DNA from: Ameyamaea chiangmaiensis
GTDB lineage: Bacteria > Pseudomonadota > Alphaproteobacteria > Acetobacterales > Acetobacteraceae
Assembly (NCBI RefSeq): GCF_013376175.1
Contig: NZ_JABXXR010000006.1
Coordinates: forward strand, 1-58,811
Direction: 5' to 3'
DNA: 58,811 bases
Of the stretch, positions 1 through 7,871 are shown one piece after another. Under the pieces are notes generated by a model that worked only from the letters and a program-made list of their open reading frames with translations, made no database searches and was not told where the DNA came from. Positions within the stretch are counted from its first letter, which is position 1. The number at the start of each line of letters is the position of its first letter. A program made the translations under genes and the position numbers.

Positions 1-897
1 GTGCCGCTGCCCCCGCAGCGCTCGGTCGTGCCCGGGCTGGCCGCCGTGGCCCGTGCCATCTGGAGTGAGGCCGCGGTCCTGACCGACGCCCCCCTGTCGC
101 GCATCGAGACCGGGTTTTCGACGCCGGGCCCGGTGGATGGCCTGCTGGGGGTGGAGACCTGCGGTCTTGCGCCGGCGTTCTCGCCCTTGAGCGCGGATGG
201 CCATCTGGCGCTGAGCACGCGTGCCCGTCTGGCCGCGCGCGGTCTGACGCCGGAAGCCGCCCTGGCGCTCAGTCTGGCGGGCGAGCCGGTGCTGCCGCTG
301 CCTGGGCCTGACGCTCATCTGGCGATGCACCGGGCTCTGGCCGGCTTCGTCGATCGCCTGCCGGCGCGCCCGGAGCCCCTGTCGCTGCCAATGCGCGCGA
401 GGCTGTCCAACGAGCGCGGTGCGCACCGTCCGCTACCCGCCCGTCATGGCGGTTTCAGCCAGAAAGCAAGTGTCGGGGGGCACAAGCTGTTCCTGCGCAC
501 CGGGGAGTACGAAGACGGGACACTCGGCGAAGTTAGCCTGACCCCGGCCCGGGAAAGCCCCATGGTCCGCGGACTGATGGACTGTTTCAGCCAGTCAGTC
601 AGCATCGGCCTGCAATACGGCGCGCCGCTTGATGCCTATGTGGACGCGTTCGCCTATACGCGCTTCGGCCCCGGGGGCACGGTGGAAGGCGATCCGGTCG
701 CCTCCTATGCCACGTCGCTCCTTGACTACGCGTTTCGGGCCCTGTCCGATGCCTATCTAGGCAAGCGTCTGCCGGACGCGCCCCATCGCGATGAGGCACC
801 CGAAGGCGTTCCGATGCTGCCGCTCGAACTGCCCGAGGCCACGCCGGATCACCCACCGTCCGGGGGCCGACGCGCCCGGCTACGTCTCGTCAGCTGA
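1..897 (+). CDS. nrdJ: Class II (B12-dependent) ribonucleotide reductase, C-terminal part, 5' truncated by window edge
   Basis: The reading frame is open from the first base, so this is the 3' end of a longer gene and no true start is visible. The last ~150 residues look like the C-terminal TSCPD-type domain of adenosylcobalamin-dependent ribonucleotide reductases: QKASVGGHKLFLRTGEYEDG near residue 155, followed by SIGLQYGAPLDAYVDAF and a TRFGPGG segment (TRFEPAG in the family). The enzyme reduces ribonucleotides to deoxyribonucleotides in the cytoplasm without needing oxygen. Family members are about 1,200 residues, so most of the protein, including the catalytic barrel, lies upstream of the window. 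The last ~40 residues are Pro/Arg-rich and probably disordered. The identification rests on remembered family motifs and could not be searched here. Confidence 0.85.
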   Translation: MPLPPQRSVVPGLAAVARAIWSEAAVLTDAPLSRIETGFSTPGPVDGLLGVETCGLAPAFSPLSADGHLALSTRARLAARGLTPEAALALSLAGEPVLPLPGPDAHLAMHRALAGFVDRLPARPEPLSLPMRARLSNERGAHRPLPARHGGFSQKASVGGHKLFLRTGEYEDGTLGEVSLTPARESPMVRGLMDCFSQSVSIGLQYGAPLDAYVDAFAYTRFGPGGTVEGDPVASYATSLLDYAFRALSDAYLGKRLPDAPHRDEAPEGVPMLPLELPEATPDHPPSGGRRARLRLVS

Positions 898-915
898 CCA
901 TACAGGATCTTATCG

Positions 916-1383
916 ATGACCCAGACCACACCCACCGACCGCCTTGCCGCCCTCGGCATCACGCTGCCGACGGCCGCCGTGCCGGTCGCCAACTATGTTG
1001 CCGCCGTGCAGACAGGGTCCACTCTGGTGGTGTCCGGCCAGTTACCCCTGGTGGACGGCAAGCTTCTCGCCACAGGCAAGCTTGGCGGCGCTGTATCGAC
1101 CGAACGCGGGGTCGAGGCGGCACGCGCCTGCATGATCAACGTGCTGGCACAGCTTCAGGCCGCGATCGGCGACCTGTCGCGCGTGCGGCGCGTCGTACGG
1201 CTGGGCGGCTTCATCGCCTGCACGCCCGACTTCACCACGCATGCCGCCGTGATGAACGGGGCGTCCGATCTGGCCGTGGCAGTGTTCGGTGACGCCGGCA
1301 AGCACGCACGCTCGACCATCGGCGTGCCGTCCCTGCCGCTGGATGCCGCGGTCGAGGTCGAGGGCCTGTTCGAAATCGGCTGA
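916..1383 (+). CDS. RidA/YjgF family protein
   Basis: A 155-residue protein with the chorismate-mutase-like YjgF fold pattern: VVSGQLPLVDGK near residue 38, a central amphipathic helix, and a C-terminal HARSTIGVPSLPLDAAVEVE segment. RidA enzymes hydrolyse reactive enamine/imine intermediates of amino-acid metabolism as cytosolic trimers. Here the residue aligned with the catalytic arginine of RidA (in the ARLPKD segment) appears to be serine, so this is more likely one of the longer subgroups (about 150 residues) with unproven substrate. An AGGATC Shine-Dalgarno sits 8 nt before ATG. It starts 18 nt after the reductase stop, so the two may be cotranscribed. Confidence 0.85.
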   Translation: MTQTTPTDRLAALGITLPTAAVPVANYVAAVQTGSTLVVSGQLPLVDGKLLATGKLGGAVSTERGVEAARACMINVLAQLQAAIGDLSRVRRVVRLGGFIACTPDFTTHAAVMNGASDLAVAVFGDAGKHARSTIGVPSLPLDAAVEVEGLFEIG

Positions 1384-1436
1384 ACCTCTCGACGGCACCC
1401 CTTACCATGCGGCAAGGCGAGAGACATATCTGACCC

Positions 1437-2600
1437 ATGTCCGACTGGTCTCTCGCCCTTCACCCCTCTATTGCCGATATTCCCGCCGACGCATGGGATG
1501 CCTGCGCCGGTGACGACAACCCCTTCGTCAGCCATGCCTATCTGGGATGTCTCGAAGACAGCGGATCGGCGTCGGCGCGCACCGGCTGGCTGCCGCGCCA
1601 TGCGCGTCTGATCGCGCCTGACGGCCGGACCGCCGCGGTCGTGCCGCTCTATCTCAAGTCGCATTCCTGGGGCGAATACGTCTTCGATCAGGCATGGGCG
1701 CGGGCATTCCAGCAGGCGGGCGGCGCGTACTACCCGAAGATGCAGGGTGCCGTGCCGTTCGCGCCCGTACCGGGCCGGCGGTTGATGATTCGTCCCGATC
1801 TTGCCGAATCCGCGCCCGAGATCACCCGGGCACTGGCGGGGGCCTTGCAGCAGGCCTGCGCCGAACTCGACCTGTCCTCGGTCCACGTCACTTTCTGCAC
1901 ACTGCAGGAGCGCGAACAGCTGGCCGATGCCGGCTGGCTTGCGCGCTCTGGGATTCAGTTTCACTGGCACAACCAGGGGTATGCCACCTTCGACGACTTT
2001 CTGGGGGCGCTCGCGTCGCGCAAGCGCAAGTCCGTGCGCCGCGAGCGGCGGGACGCGCAGACCGCCGGGCTGATGTTCCGCACCCTGCAAGGGTCTGCCA
2101 TCACGTCCGACCACTGGAAGGCCTTCTACCGGTTCTACTGCGCGACGATCGATCGCAAATGGGGCAGCGCCTATCTGACGCCTGCATTCTTTCCGTTGCT
2201 GTCCGAACGTCTGGGCGACCGTGTCGTCCTGATGATCGCCGAGCATGAAGGCACGCCGGTGGCCGGGGCCCTGAACCTGATGGGGCGTGACACGCTCTAC
2301 GGCCGCAACTGGGGCTGCGAAGGGGACTGGCCCTTCCTGCATTTCGAGTTGTGTTATTACCGCGCGATCGAGTTCGCGATCGAACACGGTCTGGCGCGGG
2401 TGGAGGCAGGCGCGCAGGGCGAGCATAAGATCCAGCGCGGCTACGTGCCGGTCGAAACCGCCTCCGCCCATTGGATCGCGCATCCGGGCCTGCGCGCCGC
2501 CGTCGCCGAGTATCTGGACCACGAAACCCCGGCGGTGCGCGCGGAGATGGCCGAGCTGGGCACGCTGTCGCCGTATCGCCGCGACGACGGGCCTGACTGA
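1437..2600 (+). CDS. FemAB-like / GNAT-fold acyltransferase (DUF482, COG3146 type)
   Basis: A 387-residue soluble protein. It opens with HPSIADIPADAWDACAGDDNPFVSHAYL, here given only as an N-terminal landmark around residues 8-35, typical of the proteobacterial FemAB-like family. Further landmarks are ALASRKRKSVRRERRDA around residue 190 and GAQGEHKIQRGYVP near residue 330. The family has a duplicated GNAT fold and is annotated as peptidoglycan-biosynthesis-like or N-acyltransferase; no substrate can be read from sequence. It lies 53 nt after the RidA-like gene on the same strand and is followed by a strong hairpin, so it is probably the last gene of this transcript. Confidence 0.8.
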   Translation: MSDWSLALHPSIADIPADAWDACAGDDNPFVSHAYLGCLEDSGSASARTGWLPRHARLIAPDGRTAAVVPLYLKSHSWGEYVFDQAWARAFQQAGGAYYPKMQGAVPFAPVPGRRLMIRPDLAESAPEITRALAGALQQACAELDLSSVHVTFCTLQEREQLADAGWLARSGIQFHWHNQGYATFDDFLGALASRKRKSVRRERRDAQTAGLMFRTLQGSAITSDHWKAFYRFYCATIDRKWGSAYLTPAFFPLLSERLGDRVVLMIAEHEGTPVAGALNLMGRDTLYGRNWGCEGDWPFLHFELCYYRAIEFAIEHGLARVEAGAQGEHKIQRGYVPVETASAHWIAHPGLRAAVAEYLDHETPAVRAEMAELGTLSPYRRDDGPD

Positions 2601-2605
2601 GGCCC

Positions 2606-2645
2606 GGAGCCATTCCACCGAACCCTGGTCCGGCGGAATGGCTCC
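2606..2645 (+). terminator. Hairpin terminator between the FemAB-like gene and icd
   Basis: An 11-bp perfect inverted repeat, GGAGCCATTCC / GGAATGGCTCC (2606-2616 with 2635-2645), lies 5 nt after the FemAB-like stop. It is followed by an A/T-rich run with TTTT. It sits between convergent genes and could serve both strands. Confidence 0.65.
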
Positions 2646-2707
2646 CGTTCATTATTTATCAATTCTTTTCAAATATTTGAACGTATCCACTCAAACCCGG
2701 TTCTGCC

Positions 2708-3928
2708 TTAGGCCGCCGCCATCTGCCTGGTCAGACGCTCATCGAGTGCGGCGAGGAAGGCCTCCGTGGTCATCCAGGGGGTCCCTTCACCCACCAGAGT
2801 CGCAAGGTCGCGCGTCATCTGACCATCCTCGACAGCCTCGATACAGACGCTTTCCAGTGTCTGGGCGAAATGCGTGACATCGGGCGTGTTGTCGAACCGA
2901 CCCCGATAGGCCAGTCCCCGCGTCCAGGCGAAGATCGAGGCGATCGGATTCGTGCTGGTCGCGCGCCCCTTCAGATGTTCGCGGTAATGACGCGTGACCG
3001 TGCCGTGCGCCGCCTCCGACTCCACGACAGATCCGGTGGGGTCGAGCAGCACGGAGGTCATCAGGCCGAGGCTGCCGAAGCCCTGCGCGACGATATCGCT
3101 CTGCACGTCGCCGTCGTAGTTCTTGCACGCCCAGACATAGCCGCCACGCCATTTCAGCGCGCAGGCCACCATGTCGTCGATCAGCCGGTGTTCGTACGTC
3201 AGTCCGAGGCGGTCGAAATCGGCCTTGAACTCGGCATCGAAGATCGACTGGAAGACGTCCTTGAACATACCATCATAGGCCTTGAGGATGGTGTTCTTGG
3301 TCGAAAGATAGACCGGAAAACCGCGATCCCGGCCGTAGGCGAACGACGCACGGGCGAATCCCTCGATCGACGCGCGGGTGTTGTGCATCCCCAGCGCCAC
3401 GCCTTCTCCCTTGAAGTCGTGCACGGCCAGTTCGATCGGCGCGGAGCCGTCCTGCGGCGTAAAGGTCATGCTCAGCGCGCCCGGTCCCGGAATACGGGTC
3501 TCGACTGCGCGGTAGATATCGCCGTAGGCATGGCGGCCAATGACGATCGGCTGGCTCCAGTGCGGCACCAGACGTGGCACGTTGTTGCAGATGATCGGCT
3601 CGCGAAAAATGGTGCCGTCGAGGATGTTGCGAATTGTCCCGTTGGGGGAGCGCCACATCTTCTTCAGGTCGAACTCCTTCACCCGGTCCTCATCCGGCGT
3701 GATGGTGGCGCATTTCACGCCCACGCCGTACGTGCGGATCGCCTCGGCCGCCTCGACGGTCACGTGATCGTCCGTCCGGTCGCGGCTTTCGATGCCGAGA
3801 TCGTAGTATCTCAGATCGATATCGAGATAGGGAAGAATCAGCCTGTCGCGGATGAAACCCCAGATCACGCGGGTCATCTCGTCGCCGTCGAGTTCGACCA
3901 CAGGTTCGGCGACCTTGATTTTGGCCAT
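2708..3928 (-). CDS. icd: NADP-dependent isocitrate dehydrogenase
   Basis: A 406-residue enzyme of the eukaryotic-like (type II) NADP isocitrate dehydrogenases: [14 protein letters not shown] at the N-terminus, [19 protein letters not shown] near residue 95, and the metal/substrate signature [20 protein letters not shown] near residue 270. It oxidises isocitrate to 2-oxoglutarate and CO2 in the TCA cycle, giving NADPH. The chosen ATG at 3928 begins MAKIKVAEP and has an AAGGAAA ribosome site just upstream. The frame is open for 27 more codons, but that extension has no family likeness. It is monocistronic and divergent from flgF. Confidence 0.95.
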   Translation of the reverse strand: MAKIKVAEPVVELDGDEMTRVIWGFIRDRLILPYLDIDLRYYDLGIESRDRTDDHVTVEAAEAIRTYGVGVKCATITPDEDRVKEFDLKKMWRSPNGTIRNILDGTIFREPIICNNVPRLVPHWSQPIVIGRHAYGDIYRAVETRIPGPGALSMTFTPQDGSAPIELAVHDFKGEGVALGMHNTRASIEGFARASFAYGRDRGFPVYLSTKNTILKAYDGMFKDVFQSIFDAEFKADFDRLGLTYEHRLIDDMVACALKWRGGYVWACKNYDGDVQSDIVAQGFGSLGLMTSVLLDPTGSVVESEAAHGTVTRHYREHLKGRATSTNPIASIFAWTRGLAYRGRFDNTPDVTHFAQTLESVCIEAVEDGQMTRDLATLVGEGTPWMTTEAFLAALDERLTRQMAAA

Positions 3929-4120
3929 CAGCCCATTTCCTTTTTTTTCTTGTTCTGGACCCCGGATGGAAGGGCGTCCGTAGTGTGCGAAGCACGGCGG
4001 ACATTGCAAGCGACGGATGGGTCAATTCCTCTTCAGTGTTTCGCTCGCCGCGCACTCAGGAAGGAAATTGTTAATCCTTTTGTCGGCATGATGCGGAGAC
4101 GAACAAGGGATATTCGCCCC

Positions 4121-4861
4121 GTGGACAATCCGACCTATATCGCCCTATCGCGCCTCGATACCGCCGACCGCGCCCTGTCGATGGTCGCGACCAATATCGC
4201 CAACGCATCGACCAGCGGATACAAGGCCGAACACGGGCTGTTTTCCGACTATCTGGTCCGGCAGGACAGCGCCACGACGCCGCAGGGCGGATCGACCTAT
4301 CAGTTCACGCAGGATCTCGCGACATATCGCGACCAGAGCCAGGGCCCGATGCAGGCGACCGGCAACCCGCTGGACCTGGCCCTCGGCGGCTCGGGCTATT
4401 TCTCCGTCCAGACCACCGACGGGGTGCGCCTGACGCGCGCCGGGCGCTTTCAACGCCTGTCCGATGGCACGATCGCCGACGAGAGCGGTAACGCGCTTCT
4501 GGACCGGCTGGGTCAACCGGTGCGTCTGCAACCGACCGACAAGAGCGTGACCATCAGCGCGGACGGCACCCTGACGACCGAGAGCGGGGTTGCCGCCTAT
4601 ATCGGTGTGGTCGAGGCGGACGATACGAACCAGCTTCTGGCGCAGGGCAACCGGCTGTTCAAAAGCCGGTCCGGCACGCGGCAGAGCACCACGCCGAAAA
4701 TCGTCCAGGGGATGGTCGAGGGCAGCACCGTCCAGGCCATGGCCGAGATGACGCATATGCTTCAGATCCAGCGTGACTACACCGCCGTCATGCGCTTCGT
4801 CGAGGACGAGGGAAAGCGTCAGCAGAACGCGATCGACAAGATCGCACAGGTCATGTCCTGA
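4121..4861 (+). CDS. flgF: Flagellar basal-body rod protein FlgF
   Basis: The 246-residue product of a GTG start (MDNPTYIALSRLDTADR), chosen because AAGGGA sits 10 nt upstream. ATGs at 4088/4091 are in frame but add an unlikely Arg-rich leader. The N-terminal rod motif is VATNIANASTSGYK (residues ~21-34). The middle contains LALGGSGYFSVQT, and the C-terminal helix ends in the rod-family pattern around MTHMLQIQRDYTAVMRFVEDE. FlgF is a proximal rod component spanning the periplasm. It is the first gene of flgF-flgG-flgA-flgH, with flgG 26 nt downstream. The frame continues open far upstream through the antisense of icd; that part is not coding. Confidence 0.92.
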   Translation: MDNPTYIALSRLDTADRALSMVATNIANASTSGYKAEHGLFSDYLVRQDSATTPQGGSTYQFTQDLATYRDQSQGPMQATGNPLDLALGGSGYFSVQTTDGVRLTRAGRFQRLSDGTIADESGNALLDRLGQPVRLQPTDKSVTISADGTLTTESGVAAYIGVVEADDTNQLLAQGNRLFKSRSGTRQSTTPKIVQGMVEGSTVQAMAEMTHMLQIQRDYTAVMRFVEDEGKRQQNAIDKIAQVMS

Positions 4862-4887
4862 CCGCCCCAGCCTCAAGGAAAAGACAG

Positions 4888-5673
4888 ATGCGTTCACTCG
4901 ATATCGCCGGCACGGGCATGCAGGCCCAGCAGACCAACGTCGAAACCATTTCCAATAACATCGCGAACATGACCACAACCGGCTACAAGCGGCGCCGGGC
5001 GGAGTTTCAGGACCTGATCTATCAGGATCTGCGCCGTGTCGGCACGACAAGTTCGGATACCGGCACCATTGTTCCCTCCGGTGCGCAGGTGGGTCTGGGG
5101 GTGAAGACCGCAGCGATTTACGCGATCAATGAACAGGGCAATCTCGAACAGACCAGTAACAGCCTCGATTTCGCCATTCAGGGAACAGGCTATTTTCAGA
5201 TCAGCCTGCCCTCCGGCGAAACCGCCTATACGCGGGACGGGACATTTTCCCTGTCGAATTCCGGTGAAATCGTGACATCGGACGGCTATCCCCTGTCGCC
5301 GCCGATCACCGTCCCCAACAATGCGCAGTCCATATCCGTCGACAACTCCGGCCAGATCGAGGCCACGATCGTGGGCCAGACGACACCGCAGATTCTCGGC
5401 CAGATCCAGCTCGCCGACTTTCCCAATCCCAACGGTCTCGCCGCGATGGGACAGAACCTGTTCACCCAGACTGAGGCATCGGGCAATCCGATAACCGGCA
5501 ATCCCAATACCATTGGTTATGGCAACGTGCAGCAGGGTTACATTGAGACGTCGAACGTCAACGTGGTCACCGAGATCACGGACCTGATCACGGCGCAGCG
5601 CGCTTACGAAATGAACAGCAAGGTCATTACCGCATCGGACCAGATGATGCAGACCCTGACGAACCTGCAGTAA
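4888..5673 (+). CDS. flgG: Flagellar distal rod protein FlgG
   Basis: 261 residues, the usual FlgG length. The N-terminal rod domain contains ISNNIANMTTTGYKRRRAEF, the middle has LDFAIQGTGYFQISLPSGE, and the C-terminal domain has TEITDLITAQRAYEMNSK, all characteristic of FlgG. It forms the distal rod crossing the peptidoglycan, and its assembly needs P- and L-ring formation. AAGGAAAAG precedes the ATG. It lies between flgF and flgA (10-nt gap to flgA), consistent with one operon. Confidence 0.96.
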   Translation: MRSLDIAGTGMQAQQTNVETISNNIANMTTTGYKRRRAEFQDLIYQDLRRVGTTSSDTGTIVPSGAQVGLGVKTAAIYAINEQGNLEQTSNSLDFAIQGTGYFQISLPSGETAYTRDGTFSLSNSGEIVTSDGYPLSPPITVPNNAQSISVDNSGQIEATIVGQTTPQILGQIQLADFPNPNGLAAMGQNLFTQTEASGNPITGNPNTIGYGNVQQGYIETSNVNVVTEITDLITAQRAYEMNSKVITASDQMMQTLTNLQ

Positions 5674-5683
5674 CGCCCTCCAG

Positions 5684-6685
5684 ATGCGGTCGATCCGTTC
5701 CATTGTTCTGCCAGTGGCCGCCACTCTTCTGTTCGGGGTCTCTCTGTGTCACGACGCTCGCGCGGCGACTGTCCGACCACGGATCAGCGTCGACGGAACC
5801 CGGGTTCATCTGTCCGATCTGTTTTCCGACGTGCCGCCGACGAACGACGCGGATCTGGGCGATGCCCCCCCGCTGGGGGGGAGCTTCGATATCGGAGCCG
5901 CCCAGTTACAAGCCATCGCCGCGCAATATGGGATCGATTGGTCAAACGACGGCCATCTGGCACACGCGGTCGTCACGCGGGCCAGTCGCCTGGTCACGCG
6001 GGAGGACATGGCAACCGTCATGGCAGGCGTTCTCCATGACCGGGGCACACCGGACAGCGCCCGCGTCATGGTGGCACCCTTTCCCGACACGCTCGTGCCG
6101 ATAGGATTCACGGGTCCGCCGACGGTCCGGTCGCTGGACGTGTCCGGCCTGGGTGGCAGCCGCTTTCAGGCGACGCTTGAGTTTCCCGGCGACACGACAC
6201 CGATCGTGCTGCGGTTGACCGGCACCATCGATATCCCCGCACGGGCCGTGGAACTTCGCCATGCCGTTCAGAGCGGAGATGCCATCACACCCGATAATGT
6301 CGTGATGGCGGACTGCCTGTCGCGCGATCTGCCCAAAGACGCGGTGCTTGCACCTGGCGACATGGACGGGATGATCGCACGGCGTCCGATCGCGGCCGGA
6401 CAGCCCCTCACACGGACATCTATGGAGCGTCCCCACGTGATCCATAAGGGTGCCCCCGTGATACTGATTTATACGGCCGACAATCTTCGGATCACGGCGT
6501 CCGGGGTCGCCCTGGAAGACGCCGGTACCGGCGATCCGATCCACGTGGCCAATCCGGGCTCTCACGTCATGATGCTGGGGACGGTCATCGATCGGGGACA
6601 GGTGGAAATCCAGCCGGGGTCTATACCAACCCCGATGAACGATCGCGGGGCCTTCACCGTGGCGAACCATCATGCTCAACTCTGA
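5684..6685 (+). CDS. flgA: Flagellar P-ring assembly chaperone FlgA
   Basis: A 333-residue exported protein: signal peptide (residues 1 to ~27, cleavage after ARA), then the FlgA-type region and a SAF-like segment (IPARAVELRHAVQSGDAITP near 185, IARRPIAAGQPLTR near 230). It ends with the APVILIYTADNLRITASG strand and the NPGSHVMMLGTV turn. FlgA binds FlgI in the periplasm and aids P-ring assembly around the FlgG rod. It is longer than enteric FlgA (~220), as is common in alphaproteobacteria. The last 14 nt overlap flgH in another frame, implying translational coupling. No strong Shine-Dalgarno is visible. Confidence 0.88.
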   Translation: MRSIRSIVLPVAATLLFGVSLCHDARAATVRPRISVDGTRVHLSDLFSDVPPTNDADLGDAPPLGGSFDIGAAQLQAIAAQYGIDWSNDGHLAHAVVTRASRLVTREDMATVMAGVLHDRGTPDSARVMVAPFPDTLVPIGFTGPPTVRSLDVSGLGGSRFQATLEFPGDTTPIVLRLTGTIDIPARAVELRHAVQSGDAITPDNVVMADCLSRDLPKDAVLAPGDMDGMIARRPIAAGQPLTRTSMERPHVIHKGAPVILIYTADNLRITASGVALEDAGTGDPIHVANPGSHVMMLGTVIDRGQVEIQPGSIPTPMNDRGAFTVANHHAQL

Positions 6686-7433
6686 CCGGTCAGGGCCACG
6701 CCTGCGCCACACGTGGGGCCTGCCGCTCTTGCTGCTGCCTGTCCTACTGGCAGGATGCGGAACGTTGGGAACACTGTCCGAGATTGGACGGCCGCCCCGC
6801 ATGACGCAGGTGCAGGATCCGACCCTGTCCCCCAATTATCGGCCGATTACCATGCCGATGCCGCCCTTGCAGCCGCCGCCGAGCGAACTGGCCAGTCTGT
6901 GGCGACCCGGCAGCCGCGCATTCTTCAAGGACCAGCGTGCGGCCCAGGTCGGGGATCTGATTACGATTCTGGTCGAAATCAGCGACAATGCCACTGTGGT
7001 TAACGATACCACGGCGTCGCGTGCCAACAGCCAGAGCATGGGCATTCCCAATCTCTTTGGGATCAAGCAAAAAATCGTCAGCCACCTGACAGGCGCGAAC
7101 TCACTGTCCACGACCAGCAATGACGGCAACACCGCCACCGGGCAGATCACACGTAACGAGGCGATCACCCTCAGTCTGGCAGGCACAATCACGCAGGTGT
7201 TGCCCAACGGCAACTTCGTTGTGATTGCAAAACAGGAAGTCCGCGTCAATTCGGAATTGCGCGAACTGACCGTCAGTGGGATCGTTCGGCCGCAGGATAT
7301 AACGGCGGACAACACCATCTCCCACGACAGGATGGCCGAGGCGCGCATATCCTATGGCGGACGCGGGCAACTGACCCAGATCCAGACACCACGCTACGGG
7401 CAGCAGGTTCTGGACGCCATACTGCCCTTCTGA
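6672..7433 (+). CDS. flgH: Flagellar L-ring lipoprotein FlgH
   Basis: 253 residues with a lipoprotein signal whose lipobox is LLAGC (Cys near residue 28). The family core follows: SRAFFKDQRAAQVGDLITIL near residue 75, the NLFGIKQKI region, and NGNFVVIAKQEVRVN and ISYGGRGQLTQIQTPRYGQQ near the end. FlgH forms the outer-membrane L ring of the flagellar basal body. It overlaps the end of flgA by 14 nt. No flgI or other flagellar gene follows; the next gene is an RND efflux operon after a 438-nt spacer, so the flagellar transcript probably ends here. Confidence 0.95.
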   Translation: MLNSDRSGPRLRHTWGLPLLLLPVLLAGCGTLGTLSEIGRPPRMTQVQDPTLSPNYRPITMPMPPLQPPPSELASLWRPGSRAFFKDQRAAQVGDLITILVEISDNATVVNDTTASRANSQSMGIPNLFGIKQKIVSHLTGANSLSTTSNDGNTATGQITRNEAITLSLAGTITQVLPNGNFVVIAKQEVRVNSELRELTVSGIVRPQDITADNTISHDRMAEARISYGGRGQLTQIQTPRYGQQVLDAILPF

Positions 7434-7871
7434 GCCTTGCGGCCGGCACGGGGGCGGCGTCCACCGGCGCATCCGTCACGCTTATCGCGCGACGATAGAG
7501 AGTTGCCTCCACTGCTCCTGACGTGTCGTTATATGTTTTTTTCTCTGGCTATCATAGATGTTCGTGGCAAGTCCTGAGTGTCGAAGCCACCTGATAATCG
7601 CTGAAATTCGCGCTCCGGTGCGAACAGTGATGCAAACTCTAAAGAAAAATTCATTCTTTCCCGCAAACAACAGGAGATGCCGCGCGCGCTCTATTAAGAA
7701 ATAGTCATTCTCGCCTCTGCGGGCCGGATGTCGTGTGCGCCCTCTTGTTTTATGTCTCTTTTATGTATTTTTATGTCTGCTGACCTAAACCCGTCAGTAC
7801 GCCTTCTGAACACGGACAGACAGAGACCAGAGCATGCGCGATATCACGCAACGAATGGGGCATCAGCCGCC
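7434..7871 (+). promoter_or_regulatory. Intergenic control region upstream of the RND efflux operon
   Basis: 438 nt without a credible gene, noticeably richer in A/T than its flanks. It carries a 5-4-5 palindrome CTATT-AAGA-AATAG (7691-7704) and three TTTTATGT repeats (7748-7776) in helical phase. No divergent regulator gene is present. The promoter of the efflux operon must lie here because the operon start at 7872 has no other upstream space. Positions of the -10 and -35 boxes are not clear to me. Confidence 0.5.
7748..7776 (+). repeat. Three phased TTTTATGT direct repeats
   Basis: TTTTATGT occurs at 7748-7755, 7759-7766 and 7769-7776, with centres 11 and 10 bp apart, about one helical turn. 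They lie ~96 bp upstream of the RND permease ATG. Such phasing is typical of tandem operator half-sites; the cognate regulator is unknown. Confidence 0.5.

Noticed and set aside
1155-2618. 487-codon minus-strand frame
   Set aside because: It lies opposite the RidA-like and FemAB-like genes and its translation is Arg/Pro-rich with no family likeness; typical of high-GC shadow frames.
3985-4010. Sigma-54-like promoter before flgF
   Set aside because: The GG and GC dinucleotides are 8, not 10, bases apart, so the -24/-12 spacing is wrong.
2870-4120. Long plus-strand frame running into flgF
   Set aside because: It is antisense to icd, whose protein is a clear enzyme; the flgF start is set by AAGGGA before GTG 4121.
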